Shown one piece after another: positions 55,396-64,000 of a stretch of DNA of 64,000 nucleotides. The notes below the pieces were generated by a model, which saw only the letters and a list, made by a program, of their open reading frames with translations, ran no database searches and was not told the origin of the DNA. Position numbers and translations under genes: made by a program. Each line of letters starts with the position of its first letter. Positions within the stretch are counted from its first letter, which is position 1. Origin of the DNA: Macrococcoides caseolyticum (GTDB taxonomy: Bacteria > Bacillota > Bacilli > Staphylococcales > Staphylococcaceae); NCBI RefSeq assembly GCF_021366795.1, contig NZ_JAHCPS010000009.1:41309-105308 (forward strand), in the 5' to 3' direction.

Positions 55396-55867
55396 GATGC
55401 ATAGAGATAGTCTGAAATTAATGAAGATTGGTGCATGTTTAACCGCAAGTGTCTTTCTAATCGTCTTAGCAGTTTTATGGTTTATTCAATTTAAAGATTT
55501 TATTCCGGTTCATCCATATGTATTTATCGGAATAGCATTAATCGGATTGATAATCTTTATTTTAGATTTCTTCGTATTTCCTAAACTGACTTATGAAACG
55601 TCACTATTTCAATTAGGAGAAGAAGAAATCACAACATTAAACGGCATCTGGAATAAAGAAAAGTTAATTGTGCCTTACGTAACGATTCAAAATGTTGAAA
55701 TGGAGCAAGGTCCTTTCATGAAGCGTTTTAATATTAAGTCATTAAAGATTATTACCGCAGAAAATGATATGGAAATACCCTATGTCCATGAACATGAAGC
55801 CGAAATATTAAAAGCATATATCCATCAAAAAATGAACAACCTCGATGTAAGGAGAAGTCATGATTAA
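55388..55867 (+). CDS. Third PH-domain membrane protein of the operon
   Basis: A 159-residue paralogue of the ydbS-like gene: two membrane helices (about 17-34 and 43-63) and a bPH2 domain ([30 protein letters not shown]). ATG 55388 behind AAAGGAG, inside the ydbT end. It overlaps acpS by 8 bases, so the three PH genes and acpS are translated in close sequence. Function unknown. Confidence 0.75.
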   Translation: MNKMHRDSLKLMKIGACLTASVFLIVLAVLWFIQFKDFIPVHPYVFIGIALIGLIIFILDFFVFPKLTYETSLFQLGEEEITTLNGIWNKEKLIVPYVTIQNVEMEQGPFMKRFNIKSLKIITAENDMEIPYVHEHEAEILKAYIHQKMNNLDVRRSHD

Positions 55868-56198
55868 AGGTATCGGAACAGATATTATTGAATTAGAGCG
55901 CATTCGTAAATCACTTGAAAATAAAAAGATGATTGACCGTATTTTGCATCCGAAAGAAATCGAACTGTATGATTGTTTTGAAAGTGAAAAACGTAAGATT
56001 GAATTTTTTGCTGGCAGGTTCTGTGTTAAGGAAGCCTATAGTAAAGCATTAGGCACAGGCATTGGGCAACTTAGATTCAATCAAATCTGTTGTTTAAATG
56101 ATGATAATGGAAAGCCTTATATTGTAGGTAGTGATGCACATGTGAGCATCGCACATTCGGAAACTGTAGCAACAGCTTATGTTGTGATAGAGGAATAA
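55860..56198 (+). CDS. acpS: Holo-[acyl-carrier-protein] synthase
   Basis: A 112-residue phosphopantetheinyl transferase activating [17 protein letters not shown] (2-15) with the Mg ligand Asp and [21 protein letters not shown] (near 43-63) are the two family motifs. ATG 55860 follows AAGGAGAAG. The acpS-alr order is shared with staphylococci. Confidence 0.94.
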   Translation: MIKGIGTDIIELERIRKSLENKKMIDRILHPKEIELYDCFESEKRKIEFFAGRFCVKEAYSKALGTGIGQLRFNQICCLNDDNGKPYIVGSDAHVSIAHSETVATAYVVIEE

Positions 56199-56254
56199 TG
56201 GATTATTCCAAAAAGTATGATAAAATTTGAGTATTAAATGATGGGGTGAGAGAG

Positions 56255-57400
56255 ATGAGTGACAGGATATATAGACCGAGTTTCGTCAATGTTGATCTTG
56301 ATGCGATCAATGAAAACTTTAAAGCTGTAGGTAGATTACATCCTAATAAGACGGTTATCGCAGTAGTTAAAGCAAATGGATATGGGCTAGGCTCGGTACA
56401 AATTGCTACACACCTTTATAATCAAGGCGCTGAATTTTTTGCGGTTGCAACGCTTGATGAAGCAATCGAACTAAGGATGCACGGTATTAAAGCTAAAATT
56501 TTAGTATTAGGCATTATTGAACCGAAAGATATACATAAAGCAAGTCAACATAGATTAGCGTTAACAGTGCCAGGATTATCCTGGTTAGAAGAGGCACTTC
56601 GGTTACTGGACGAAGATGATAAACCATTCTGGGTGCATTTAAAAGTGGATACTGGAATGGTTCGCATTGGCATGCGTGATAAGCAGGAATATCAACAAGT
56701 TGTTGATCTTGTTCAATCGCACGATAAAACAATCTTTGAAGGTGTATATACGCATTTTAGTTGTGCTGATGAAGAGAATGACAGTGCGTCAGTAGCATAC
56801 AGTAAATTTATAGATATCGTTCATTCAAATGAAATGCCACCATATATTCATTGTCAAAATAGTGCAGCAGCACTGAGGTTTGATGCGTCAGAATGTACGG
56901 CTGTCCGTTTAGGGATAAGTTTATATGGTTATTATCCATCAGAATATATTAAAAGTATTTCAAAATTACAATTGAAACCTGCGATGCAACTTATTACGAC
57001 GGTTAACTTCGTTAAAACCATTCAACCTGGTAATAGTGTAAGTTATGGCGCAACGTATACTGCAGAACAAGAAGAAACGATTGCAACATTTCCTTTAGGC
57101 TATGCGGATGGATTAAATCGTCAGCTACAAGGTTATACGATTAATTTAGAAGGAACAGAGGTTGAGATTGTGGGTCGTATCTGTATGGATCAGTTTATGG
57201 CACGTGTACCTGAAGGCACAACAGTGGGTACTAAAGCAATTGTCATTGATCATCATATAGAAAGTAATCAATCCATTGAACGTGTTGCGAAGCGACTGGA
57301 TACCATCAGTTATGAAGTGTTAACAAGTCTTGGCAGAAGACTTCCAAAGTACTATATTACAAATGATACTGTGCTTAAATATAATGAATTATTAAAATAA
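56255..57400 (+). CDS. alr: Alanine racemase
   Basis: A 381-residue PLP enzyme making D-alanine for peptidoglycan and teichoic acids. PLP lysine in AVVKANGYGLG (near 35-45), TGMVRIG near 135 and catalytic Tyr in NSVSYGATYTAE (near 263-274). ATG 56255 fits the GGGGTGAG site; GTG 56246 lies within it. It precedes mazEF-rsb-sigB as in S. aureus. Confidence 0.95.
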   Translation: MSDRIYRPSFVNVDLDAINENFKAVGRLHPNKTVIAVVKANGYGLGSVQIATHLYNQGAEFFAVATLDEAIELRMHGIKAKILVLGIIEPKDIHKASQHRLALTVPGLSWLEEALRLLDEDDKPFWVHLKVDTGMVRIGMRDKQEYQQVVDLVQSHDKTIFEGVYTHFSCADEENDSASVAYSKFIDIVHSNEMPPYIHCQNSAAALRFDASECTAVRLGISLYGYYPSEYIKSISKLQLKPAMQLITTVNFVKTIQPGNSVSYGATYTAEQEETIATFPLGYADGLNRQLQGYTINLEGTEVEIVGRICMDQFMARVPEGTTVGTKAIVIDHHIESNQSIERVAKRLDTISYEVLTSLGRRLPKYYITNDTVLKYNELLK

Positions 57401-57462
57401 AAATGGTATGCCATGAATATTTTTGATAAAATTATATTAATCGTGTAACTGGAGGAAATCAA

Positions 57463-57606
57463 ATGAGTAAATTACAGGAACAATTAATTGAAGGATATCA
57501 GTCGATGGCTGAAATTAATTTATTAATTGCCTCAGAACATTATTTACTGGAGTGCGAAGTGTTTGATGCAGTTGAGTATGGATGCACAGCACAAGAAGGT
57601 GAATAA
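57463..57606 (+). CDS. mazE: Antitoxin MazE
   Basis: A 47-residue protein (MSKLQEQLIEGYQSMAEINL start, acidic end) behind a strong ribosome site, GGAGGAAA. It resembles staphylococcal MazE in the EGYxxMAxxNLxxA pattern and in placement directly before mazF: the MazE stop is immediately followed by the MazF ATG. It would neutralise the MazF RNase. Confidence 0.88.
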   Translation: MSKLQEQLIEGYQSMAEINLLIASEHYLLECEVFDAVEYGCTAQEGE

Positions 57607-57969
57607 ATGAAGCGCGGCGATGTTTATTTAGCTGATTTGTCACCTGTTAAAGGTTCAGAGCAAGGCGGTAAACGACCTGTGGTCATTATTCAAAACGATA
57701 TAGGTAATAAGTATAGTCCAACAGTTATTGTAGCAGCAATTACTGCAAAAATTAATAAATCAAAAATCCCAACCCACGTAGAGATTGGTAAAACCAATCA
57801 TCATCTAGATAAGGATTCAGTGATTTTATTAGAGCAGATTAGAACAATTGATAAAAATCGACTCATTGAAAAACTTACTTATCTTCCTAAGGATAAGATG
57901 GAAGAAGTAGATTCAGCACTTGCAATCAGTCTTAACTTATCTATTGATGACTCGGAGACTTTAGGTTAA
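57607..57969 (+). CDS. mazF: Endoribonuclease toxin MazF
   Basis: A 120-residue MazF/PemK-family RNase: [21 protein letters not shown] with the conserved RGDVY and catalytic Arg in [12 protein letters not shown], and the [10 protein letters not shown] strand. In staphylococci this protein cuts mRNA at UACAU-type sites. It is followed by rsbU after 45 bases, the same arrangement as in S. aureus, where mazEF is co-transcribed with the sigB genes. Confidence 0.94.
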   Translation: MKRGDVYLADLSPVKGSEQGGKRPVVIIQNDIGNKYSPTVIVAAITAKINKSKIPTHVEIGKTNHHLDKDSVILLEQIRTIDKNRLIEKLTYLPKDKMEEVDSALAISLNLSIDDSETLG

Positions 57970-58014
57970 CGCAAGTTACCTTAAAGTCTCTTTTAAGTTT
58001 AGGAGGAGAATGAA

Positions 58015-59022
58015 ATGCGTCAAATTGATAAGATTGTAGAGAGGTATACACAAATCCTCAAACATTACATTGAAGAAAAAGAAGATTCTGCTTTAGAAGA
58101 TGTTCAGGCACTTAGTTTTGAAGCGATAGAATTAGATATTTCACCTGAAGAGATTGTGATTTTACATAAAGATATCGTTATTGAAGCTGGATATAATGCC
58201 ATAGAGCAACACTACGCTATGGATGTTCTTACTGAAATGATTATTGGCTTTGGATTTACATATCGTGACTATAAAGCGTTAGTACGTATGATGGAAGCAC
58301 ATGATAAGGAAATGGATGTTGCAGCGAGTCTTCAGACAACGATGTTAAAAACACAAATCCCTCACCTCAATAACGTCCAAATTGGAGCCATCAGTGTGCC
58401 GGCCCATAGAGTAAATGGTGATTATTTTAACTTAATCGATCATAAAGATGGAACAATGAGTTTTGCAGTCGCTGACGTTATTGGGAAAGGTATACCCGCG
58501 GCACTCGCAATGAGTATGATTAAATTCGGAATGGATTCATATGGACATAGCCAGTTACCTAGCGATGGATTAAAGCGATTGAACCGCGTTGTTGAAAAAA
58601 ATGTTAATCAAAATATGTTCGTGACGATGTTTTACGGTTTATACGAAGAAATTAATAATAAATTTTACTATGCATCAGCTGGGCATGAACCAGGCTATAT
58701 ATATCGTAAGAAAAAGGATGCATTTGAAGAATTAGATGCGAGAGGACTTGTCTTAGGTGTACATCCTTCTACGCGTTATGATCAGGAAGAACTGGAACTT
58801 GAAATTGGTGATATGATTATCGTATATACTGATGGTGTTTCTGAAATCAGGCATCTCAATGGTGACTTTATTAATACTGAAGAACTGCTTGGATTTATTT
58901 ACCAGTATAAAGATTTACATCCACAAGATATTGTCCAGGTCGTCTATGAACAGTTAATTACAATTGGGGATCCTAAAAAAAGAGATGATTTAACGATATT
59001 AATTATAAAAAGAACAAAATAA
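58015..59022 (+). CDS. rsbU: Sigma-B regulatory phosphatase RsbU
   Basis: A 335-residue PP2C-type phosphatase. The N-terminal helical domain (about 1-85) is the partner-binding region; the catalytic domain (about 120-335) has VNGDYFNLIDHKDG and FAVADVIGKGIPAALAMS metal motifs and a late DGVSEIR. It dephosphorylates RsbV to free SigB. ATG 58015 follows TTAGGAGGAG. Confidence 0.94.
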   Translation: MRQIDKIVERYTQILKHYIEEKEDSALEDVQALSFEAIELDISPEEIVILHKDIVIEAGYNAIEQHYAMDVLTEMIIGFGFTYRDYKALVRMMEAHDKEMDVAASLQTTMLKTQIPHLNNVQIGAISVPAHRVNGDYFNLIDHKDGTMSFAVADVIGKGIPAALAMSMIKFGMDSYGHSQLPSDGLKRLNRVVEKNVNQNMFVTMFYGLYEEINNKFYYASAGHEPGYIYRKKKDAFEELDARGLVLGVHPSTRYDQEELELEIGDMIIVYTDGVSEIRHLNGDFINTEELLGFIYQYKDLHPQDIVQVVYEQLITIGDPKKRDDLTILIIKRTK

Positions 59023-59025
59023 TAC

Positions 59026-59050
59026 GTTTATACCATTAGATAATGGGTAT
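59026..59050 (+). promoter_or_regulatory. SigB-dependent promoter ahead of rsbV
   Basis: -35 GTTTAT (59026-59031), 13-base spacer, -10 GGGTAT (59045-59050) fit the SigB consensus GTTTAA-N12-15-GGGTAT. It lies between rsbU and rsbV and would autoregulate rsbVW-sigB. Confidence 0.8.
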
Positions 59051-59105
59051 TCAAATGTATAATAAGCATGCAAAAAAAATTGTGATGATTTTAAGGAGAG
59101 TATAC

Positions 59106-59429
59106 ATGAACTTGAAGATTGATACGATTGAAAAAGAGAACCACTACGAAATTAAAGTTGCAGGTGAATTAGACGTTGCGACTGTGCCTGAATTACAAGA
59201 AGCATTACTACCAATCCGTCAACTTGGAACACACGACATACATTTACATATTGATGAAGTTACATATATGGACAGCACAGGTCTAGGCCTATTTGTTGGT
59301 ACTTTAAAAGAATTAAATAAAAATAATAAAGAATTATATGTTTTAGGTGTGAATAGCCGTATTGAACGTCTGTTTGATATTACTGGATTAAAAGATTTAA
59401 TGCATGTTAACCAACCGGTGGAGGGATAA
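59106..59429 (+). CDS. rsbV: Anti-anti-sigma factor RsbV
   Basis: A 107-residue STAS protein. The phosphorylatable serine is in [16 protein letters not shown] (near 55-70). I chose ATG 59106 behind AAGGAGAG; the longer frame starts inside the SigB promoter. Its stop overlaps the rsbW start region. Confidence 0.94.
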   Translation: MNLKIDTIEKENHYEIKVAGELDVATVPELQEALLPIRQLGTHDIHLHIDEVTYMDSTGLGLFVGTLKELNKNNKELYVLGVNSRIERLFDITGLKDLMHVNQPVEG

Positions 59430-59431
59430 TG

Positions 59432-59878
59432 ATGGAGAAAACTTATGATTACGTAGAAATGCGATTTCCAGCTGCCGCTGAATATGTTGGTTTAGTGCGA
59501 TTAACATTATCAGGCATATTAAATAGAGCTGGCGCAACTTATGATGACATTGAAGATACGAAGATTGCTGTGAGTGAAGCTGTAACCAATGCGGTTAAAC
59601 ATGCATATAAAGATGATGTTAAAGGTGACGTACTTGTTGGTTATGTTATTTTTGAAGATAAAGTAGAAGTGATCGTTTCTGATTCTGGCACAAGTTTCGA
59701 TTATGAACGCACAAAATCTGAACTAGGACCTTATCAGGAAAATGAAAATGTTGATTTTATCCGAGAAGGTGGATTAGGTTTATTCCTTATTGAATCATTA
59801 ATGGATGAAGTGAATGTGAAAAAAGATAGTGGAGTGACAATTAGTATGACAAAGTATATCTCGGGGGAGCAGGTGTAA
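59432..59878 (+). CDS. rsbW: Anti-sigma-B factor / serine kinase RsbW
   Basis: A 148-residue GHKL-fold kinase that holds SigB or phosphorylates RsbV. N-box [16 protein letters not shown] (near 45-60) and [15 protein letters not shown] (near 112-126) are intact. ATG 59432 is better spaced from GTGGAGGG than the adjoining ATG 59429. Four bases separate its stop from sigB. Confidence 0.93.
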   Translation: MEKTYDYVEMRFPAAAEYVGLVRLTLSGILNRAGATYDDIEDTKIAVSEAVTNAVKHAYKDDVKGDVLVGYVIFEDKVEVIVSDSGTSFDYERTKSELGPYQENENVDFIREGGLGLFLIESLMDEVNVKKDSGVTISMTKYISGEQV

Positions 59879-59882
59879 CTTC

Positions 59883-60650
59883 ATGACAAGTTCTAATTAT
59901 AATGATGTTACTCCAGAGGAGATTAATGCTTGGATAAAGCTTTATCAAGATACTAAAGATGAAATGGCACAAAATGAGCTTGTGATGCATTATCAAAAAT
60001 TAGTAGAGTCACTTGCTTATCGCTATTCAAAAGGTCAAAGTCATCATGAAGACTTAGTTCAAGTTGGAATGGTAGGGTTACTCGGGGCGATTAATCGCTT
60101 TGATACCAGTTTTGACCGCAAATTTGAAGCATTCTTAGTACCGACCGTTATTGGAGAAATCAAACGCTATTTAAGGGATAAGACATGGAGTGTGCATGTG
60201 CCTAGAAGAATTAAAGAAATAGGTCCTAAAATAAAGAAGGCAACAGATGAACTAACCAACGAACTAGGACGTTCTCCTAAAATTATTGAAATTGCCAACT
60301 ATATTGAAGCAACTGAAGAAGAAGTACTGGAAGCAATGGAGATGGGTCAAAGTTATAATGCTTTAAGTGTTGATCATTCGATTGAAGCAGACAAAGATGG
60401 TTCAACAGTAACATTACTAGATGTAATGGGCGATACTGAGGAAGGCTATGAGTTAACAGAAAAGCGCATGATCTTAGAAAAAGTTCTTCCAATATTATCT
60501 GAACGTGAAAAAGAAATTATTCAATGTACATTTATAGAAGGTTTGAGTCAAAAAGAAACAGGTGAAAAAATTGGTTTAAGCCAGATGCATGTTTCGAGGT
60601 TACAACGTACAGCGATTAAGAAATTACGAGATGCTGTGCAAAAGAGTTAA
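59883..60650 (+). CDS. sigB: Stress sigma factor SigB
   Basis: A 255-residue group 3 sigma factor. Region 2 (YSKGQSHHEDLVQVGMVGLLGAINRFD), region 3 and the region 4 helix-turn-helix (QKETGEKIGLSQMHVSRLQRTAIKKL) are complete. The gene closes the mazEF-rsbUVW-sigB block and is followed by a terminator. Confidence 0.95.
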   Translation: MTSSNYNDVTPEEINAWIKLYQDTKDEMAQNELVMHYQKLVESLAYRYSKGQSHHEDLVQVGMVGLLGAINRFDTSFDRKFEAFLVPTVIGEIKRYLRDKTWSVHVPRRIKEIGPKIKKATDELTNELGRSPKIIEIANYIEATEEEVLEAMEMGQSYNALSVDHSIEADKDGSTVTLLDVMGDTEEGYELTEKRMILEKVLPILSEREKEIIQCTFIEGLSQKETGEKIGLSQMHVSRLQRTAIKKLRDAVQKS

Positions 60651-60656
60651 TCCTAT

Positions 60657-60697
60657 AACTGCTGTAAACAAGTGATTGTTTTCAGCAGTTTTTTTGT
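60657..60697 (+). terminator. sigB terminator
   Basis: AACTGCTG pairs with CAGCAGTT around an AT-rich loop, followed by TTTTTTG. Confidence 0.8.
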
Positions 60698-60731
60698 TGT
60701 GGTAAAATATACGTATCTTAAGGAGGCAACT

Positions 60732-62885
60732 ATGCAAAAACATATTATTGATTTAATTATTGAAAAATTACCATTTAAAAAAGATCAAATTGAAGCGGTA
60801 CTACATCTTCTGGAAGAGAAAAACACAGTACCATTTATCGCACGTTACCGTAAGGAAGTTACGGGTGGATTAGATGAAGTCGAAATTAAAGAGATTGAAA
60901 CGGAATATCGCTACATGGAAACACTTCAAAAGCGTAAAGATGATGTAATCCGTACAATTGAGGCGCAAGGGTTATTAACAGAATCACTGCGTAAAGAAAT
61001 TATGGAACAGGTTAAATTACAACGTGTTGAAGACCTCTATCGTCCATTCAAACAAAAGAAGAAAACACGTGCAACAGAAGCAAAACGTAAAGGCTTAGAA
61101 CCACTTGCGAAAATGATTATATCATTTGAAGGAAAAGATATTGTTGCTGAAGCAGCGCAGTTTGTCGGTGATGAAGTTGAGAATGTTGAGGCAGCGATAA
61201 GTGGCGCGATAGACATTATTGCTGAAATGATTTCTGACGAACCGAAGTATCGTGAATACATATTACAGTTTGTAGAAACAAATGGACTAGTCGTCACAAC
61301 TAAGAAAAAGAAAGCAGAAGACGAAAAAGGCATCTTCGAAATGTACTACGATTATTCAGAAAAAGTAAATAAAATTGTTCCACATAGAACACTAGCGATA
61401 AATCGCGGCGAAAAAGAAGGGGTATTAAAGGTAAGTGTTGATGTAGATGATACACGTATTAAGTCTTATATCCGTAAGCAAATCGTGAAAAAAGAAGTTG
61501 ATTCTAATCAGTATATTGATTTAGCGATTGATGAAGCTTTAAAGCGTTTAATTTTACCTTCAATAGAACGCGAAATTCGTAATGAATTAACTGAAAAAGC
61601 AGAAACACAGGCCATTGATATATTTGCGGTAAATTTAGAAAACCTATTATTACAAGCGCCGCTGAAAGGTAAAATGATTCTTGGTTTAGACCCAGCTTAT
61701 CGTACAGGATGTAAATTAGCAGTAATCAATAAATTTGGTACATTTGTAGAGAAATCCGTGATTTATCCTCATCCTCCAGTGAGTAAAGTAACGGATGCGA
61801 AGCAGAAAATGCTTGAACTTATTAAAAAGAATAATGTTGAACTTATTGCTATCGGTAACGGAACGGCAAGTCGAGAATCAGAACAATTTGTTGCCGACCT
61901 CATTAAAGAAAACAATTTAAATGTTAAATACATTATCGTTAATGAAGCAGGTGCATCCGTGTATTCTGCAAGCGAATTAGCACGTAAAGAGTTTCCGGAC
62001 TTCCAGGTAGAGGAGCGAAGTGCAGTTTCAATTGGTCGACGTGTCCAGGATCCACTTTCAGAACTGGTTAAGATCGACCCAAAATCTATTGGAGTTGGTC
62101 AGTACCAACATGATGTTAATCAAAAGGCATTAAATGAAGCACTGACATTTGTTGTCGAAACAGCTGTAAATAAAATTGGTGTCAATGTGAACACGGCATC
62201 AGCGCCACTATTACAATATGTTTCAGGGCTTTCTTCAACTGTAGCGGATAACATTATTAAATACCGTGAAGAGCATGGACCGATTAAACATCATAAAGAA
62301 ATCGCTAAAATTCCTAGACTAGGTAAGAAGACATTTGAACAAAGTATTGGATTTATGAGAATTCCAGAAGGAACAGAGCCATTAGATAATACAGGTATTC
62401 ATCCGGAAAGTTATGAAGCGACTTACGCACTAATGAACTCACTGAGTCTAACAATTGAAGATTTAGGAACAGAGACTTTAAAGTCGAAATTAAATGAATT
62501 GAATCTTGAAGAAGTGTCAGCGCAACTTTCCATCGGTGTACCAACACTTGAAGATATTATTGCAGCTTTGATTGCGCCGGGTCGTGATCCACGAGAAGAT
62601 TTTGAAACACCACTACTAAAGTCGGATGTGCTTTCTATTGAAGATTTAAGAAAAGGTATGAAATTATCTGGTACCGTTCGAAATGTTGTAGACTTTGGTG
62701 CTTTTGTGGATATTGGTGTAAAACAGGATGGATTAGTACATATTTCTAAACTATCAAATAAGTTTGTTAAACATCCAACTGATGTTGTTTCGGTAGGGGA
62801 TATTGTAGATGTGTGGATTGAGGAAATCTTTGTTGATAAGGGAAAAGTTGCATTAACAATGAAGGATCCAAATGCAAAAGAGTGA
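60732..62885 (+). CDS. tex: Tex family RNA-binding / transcription accessory protein
   Basis: A 717-residue Tex protein: N-terminal helical Tex domain (VPFIARYRKEVTGGLDE, near 32-48), YqgF-like RNase H fold with LGLDPAYRTGCKLAV (near 319-333), helix-hairpin-helix segments (NTASAPLLQYVSGLSS, KIPRLGKKTFEQS) and a C-terminal S1 domain (GTVRNVVDFGAFVDIGVKQDGLVH). ATG 60732 follows AAGGAGG. It overlaps the SprT-like gene by 14 bases. Confidence 0.94.
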   Translation: MQKHIIDLIIEKLPFKKDQIEAVLHLLEEKNTVPFIARYRKEVTGGLDEVEIKEIETEYRYMETLQKRKDDVIRTIEAQGLLTESLRKEIMEQVKLQRVEDLYRPFKQKKKTRATEAKRKGLEPLAKMIISFEGKDIVAEAAQFVGDEVENVEAAISGAIDIIAEMISDEPKYREYILQFVETNGLVVTTKKKKAEDEKGIFEMYYDYSEKVNKIVPHRTLAINRGEKEGVLKVSVDVDDTRIKSYIRKQIVKKEVDSNQYIDLAIDEALKRLILPSIEREIRNELTEKAETQAIDIFAVNLENLLLQAPLKGKMILGLDPAYRTGCKLAVINKFGTFVEKSVIYPHPPVSKVTDAKQKMLELIKKNNVELIAIGNGTASRESEQFVADLIKENNLNVKYIIVNEAGASVYSASELARKEFPDFQVEERSAVSIGRRVQDPLSELVKIDPKSIGVGQYQHDVNQKALNEALTFVVETAVNKIGVNVNTASAPLLQYVSGLSSTVADNIIKYREEHGPIKHHKEIAKIPRLGKKTFEQSIGFMRIPEGTEPLDNTGIHPESYEATYALMNSLSLTIEDLGTETLKSKLNELNLEEVSAQLSIGVPTLEDIIAALIAPGRDPREDFETPLLKSDVLSIEDLRKGMKLSGTVRNVVDFGAFVDIGVKQDGLVHISKLSNKFVKHPTDVVSVGDIVDVWIEEIFVDKGKVALTMKDPNAKE

Positions 62886-63321
62886 ATTACAAAGTTTAGT
62901 TGAAGAAATTTCTTTGGCGTATTTTGATAAACCTTTTATACATGAAGCACGTTTTAATCATCGTTTACGTACGACAGGCGGTAGATACTTATTAAATAGC
63001 CATGACATAGAAATCAATCCTAAACAATATGACACTTTTGGAATTGAAGCGATAGTTGATATTATTAAACATGAACTTGTGCATTATCATCTTCATATAG
63101 AAGGCAAAGGGTATCAGCATCGAGATAAAGATTTTAAAGTGTTATCAGAAAAAGTTGGCGCGCCAAGATTTTGTGAGATGATTCCGTCAGTTCAAGGTTA
63201 TCGATATACGTATACATGTAATCATTGTGGTCAAACATTTTTAAGAAAACGTCGAGTGAATACACGTAAGTACAAATGTTCTAAATGTTTGGGAGAAATA
63301 TCTATTACTAAAATATGGTGA
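62872..63321 (+). CDS. SprT-like zinc metalloprotease-fold protein (YdcK)
   Basis: A 149-residue SprT-like protein. Zinc site HELVHYHLH (HExxH, near 64-72) and a C-terminal zinc ribbon CNHC...CSKC (near 121-144). The start (ATG 62872) lies inside tex in another frame. It is the last protein-coding gene before the tRNA cluster; the biological substrate is unknown. Confidence 0.9.
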   Translation: MQKSELQSLVEEISLAYFDKPFIHEARFNHRLRTTGGRYLLNSHDIEINPKQYDTFGIEAIVDIIKHELVHYHLHIEGKGYQHRDKDFKVLSEKVGAPRFCEMIPSVQGYRYTYTCNHCGQTFLRKRRVNTRKYKCSKCLGEISITKIW

Positions 63322-63357
63322 AAAGCAGTGCAGCGAAAGTTGCGCTGCTTTTCTTTT
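63321..63357 (+). terminator. tex-sprT terminator
   Basis: GAAAAGCAG(T)GCA pairs with TGCGCTGCTTTTC, followed by TTTTG. Confidence 0.8.
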
Positions 63358-63440
63358 GTGTATTTTTGTGTCGTTTATATACACATTTACTTCGAATTTT
63401 ATAGATATTTTTATTTTATTAATTTTTTTCGTAAAAAGTG

Positions 63441-63469
63441 TTGACTTTATGTTTAAATCGTTATAAGAT
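63441..63469 (+). promoter_or_regulatory. Promoter of tRNA-Glu
   Basis: -35 TTGACT (63441-63446), 17-base spacer, -10 TAAGAT (63464-63469), after an A/T-rich upstream stretch like an UP element. Confidence 0.65.
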
Positions 63470-63489
63470 TAATTTCGTTGTTGAAACAC

Positions 63490-63561
63490 GGCCCCTTGGT
63501 CAAGCGGTTAAGACACCGCCCTTTCACGGCGGTAACACGGGTTCGAATCCCGTAGGGGTCA
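63490..63561 (+). tRNA. tRNA-Glu (anticodon TTC)
   Basis: A full cloverleaf: acceptor GGCCCCT with AGGGGTC, anticodon arm CCGCC-CTTTCAC-GGCGG (TTC), T-arm CGGGTTCGAATCCCG. The CCA end is not encoded. It seems to have its own promoter. Confidence 0.96.
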
Positions 63562-63623
63562 CTTTTTAAATTTTACAAACTTAATAAAAGCTTAATGAAA
63601 TTAAAAAAACTTTTAAAAAAGTG

Positions 63624-63652
63624 TTGACTTCTTAATCTGGTTGTTATATACT
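63624..63652 (+). promoter_or_regulatory. Promoter of tRNA-Leu/tRNA-Gly (and probably the rRNA operon)
   Basis: -35 TTGACT (63624-63629), 17-base spacer, -10 TATACT (63647-63652). It repeats the AAAAAGTGTTGACTT context of the tRNA-Glu promoter. Confidence 0.7.
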
Positions 63653-63696
63653 TAATCTTGTCGTTAAAAGAGATGACTTGTGAGAAATGCCAACGC

Positions 63697-63779
63697 GCGA
63701 TCGTGGCGGAACGGCAGACGCGCTAGGTTGAGGGCCTAGTTGGAGTAATCCAGTGGAGGTTCAAATCCTCTCGGTCGCA
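63697..63779 (+). tRNA. tRNA-Leu (anticodon GAG)
   Basis: Acceptor GCGATCG with CGGTCGC, anticodon arm CTAGG-TTGAGGG-CCTAG (GAG), long class II variable arm TTGGAGTAATCCAG, T-arm GAGGTTCAAATCCTC. No encoded CCA. Confidence 0.95.
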
Positions 63780-63805
63780 CTTTATACTTTTAACTAATTT
63801 TATAT

Positions 63806-63879
63806 GCGGGTGTAGTTTAGTGGTAAAACCTCAGCCTTCCAAGCTGATGTTGTCGGTTCGATTCCGATCACCCGCTCCA
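63806..63879 (+). tRNA. tRNA-Gly (anticodon TCC), CCA encoded
   Basis: Acceptor GCGGGTG with CACCCGC, anticodon arm with CTTCCAA loop (TCC), T-arm TCGGTTCGATTCCGA, and encoded CCA at 63877-63879. Confidence 0.95.
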
Positions 63880-63889
63880 TTAATAATTT

Positions 63890-64000
63890 AAATGAACATT
63901 GAAAACTGAATGACAATATGTCAACGTTAATTCCAATAATTTGAGTGAACTGAGTTCACTCCCAAGAGTGATTGCCATAAGCAATCAAAGAGCTTTATCA
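63890..64000 (+). other. Probable rRNA operon leader at the window edge
   Basis: After tRNA-Gly comes CATTGAAAACTGAATGACA, a phrase typical of rRNA precursor spacers and leaders in staphylococci, then two small hairpins (GAGTGAAC/GTTCACTC and GATTGC/GCAATC). No mature rRNA sequence is reached inside the window. Confidence 0.5.

Overview
The window is a low-GC Firmicutes chromosome segment. Protein sequences and gene order point to the Staphylococcaceae, most likely Macrococcus or a close relative; I cannot fix the genus from sequence alone. The evidence includes CshA, Rho, Upp and MazEF-RsbUVW-SigB proteins that closely resemble my recollection of the staphylococcal ones, LysM/SceD-type wall proteins with WalR boxes, and a backbone following the Bacillus/Staphylococcus order rpoE-pyrG-ywjG-spo0F-like-fbaA-murZ-glpX-rho-rpmE2-tdk-prfA-prmC-tsaC-ywlE-rpiB-ywlG-glyA-upp-mnaA-atp. 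Nearly all of it is chromosomal core; I see no prophage, transposase or CRISPR array.

Region 1 (1-9.2 kb) is the most accessory part. It holds a methyltransferase fused to a cysteine synthase (running off the left edge), a GrpB-family gene, an OmpR-type two-component system, and a SAM-I riboswitch operon encoding an M20 hydrolase, an ATP-grasp ligase and a 35-residue membrane peptide. Pantothenate kinase coaW and a GNAT gene follow. Region 2 (9.2-27.7 kb) is the conserved rpoE-to-mnaA block. It carries a pyrG attenuator, a frameshifted NERD nuclease gene with a 62-bp tandem repeat beside it, a Spo0F-like orphan receiver, and a cluster of DnaA boxes between prmC and tsaC.

Region 3 (27.7-37.3 kb) is the complete F1Fo ATP synthase operon atpIBEFHAGDC, then a DUF1146 gene, murA, an EpuA-like gene and fabZ. 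Region 4 (37.3-45.6 kb) has ywpF, an extended ssb, two WalR-box-driven LysM/SceD-type lytic enzymes, a TPP-riboswitch operon tenA-thiD-thiM-thiE, yidC and an HD hydrolase. A 102-bp structured intergenic repeat occurs once after atpC and once after yidC. Region 5 (45.6-63.3 kb) has cls, rodA, ddl, murF, cshA, three PH-domain membrane genes, acpS, alr, mazEF, rsbUVW-sigB with an internal SigB promoter, tex and a SprT-like gene. Region 6 (63.3-64 kb) carries three tRNA genes (Glu, Leu, Gly) and what looks like the leader of an rRNA operon at the right edge.

Several start sites given here were moved inward from the longest open frame because the ribosome binding site or promoter lies inside that frame (e.g. 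upp, atpF, ssb and cshA start at TTG). No gene-free stretch exceeds about 300 bases; the longer intergenic gaps hold riboswitches, repeats or regulatory sites listed below. The strongest leads for something undescribed are the SAM-riboswitch M20/ATP-grasp/micropeptide operon, the methyltransferase-cysteine synthase fusion, the 102-bp structured repeat family, and the matched WalR-plus-second-motif architecture of the two sceD-like promoters.
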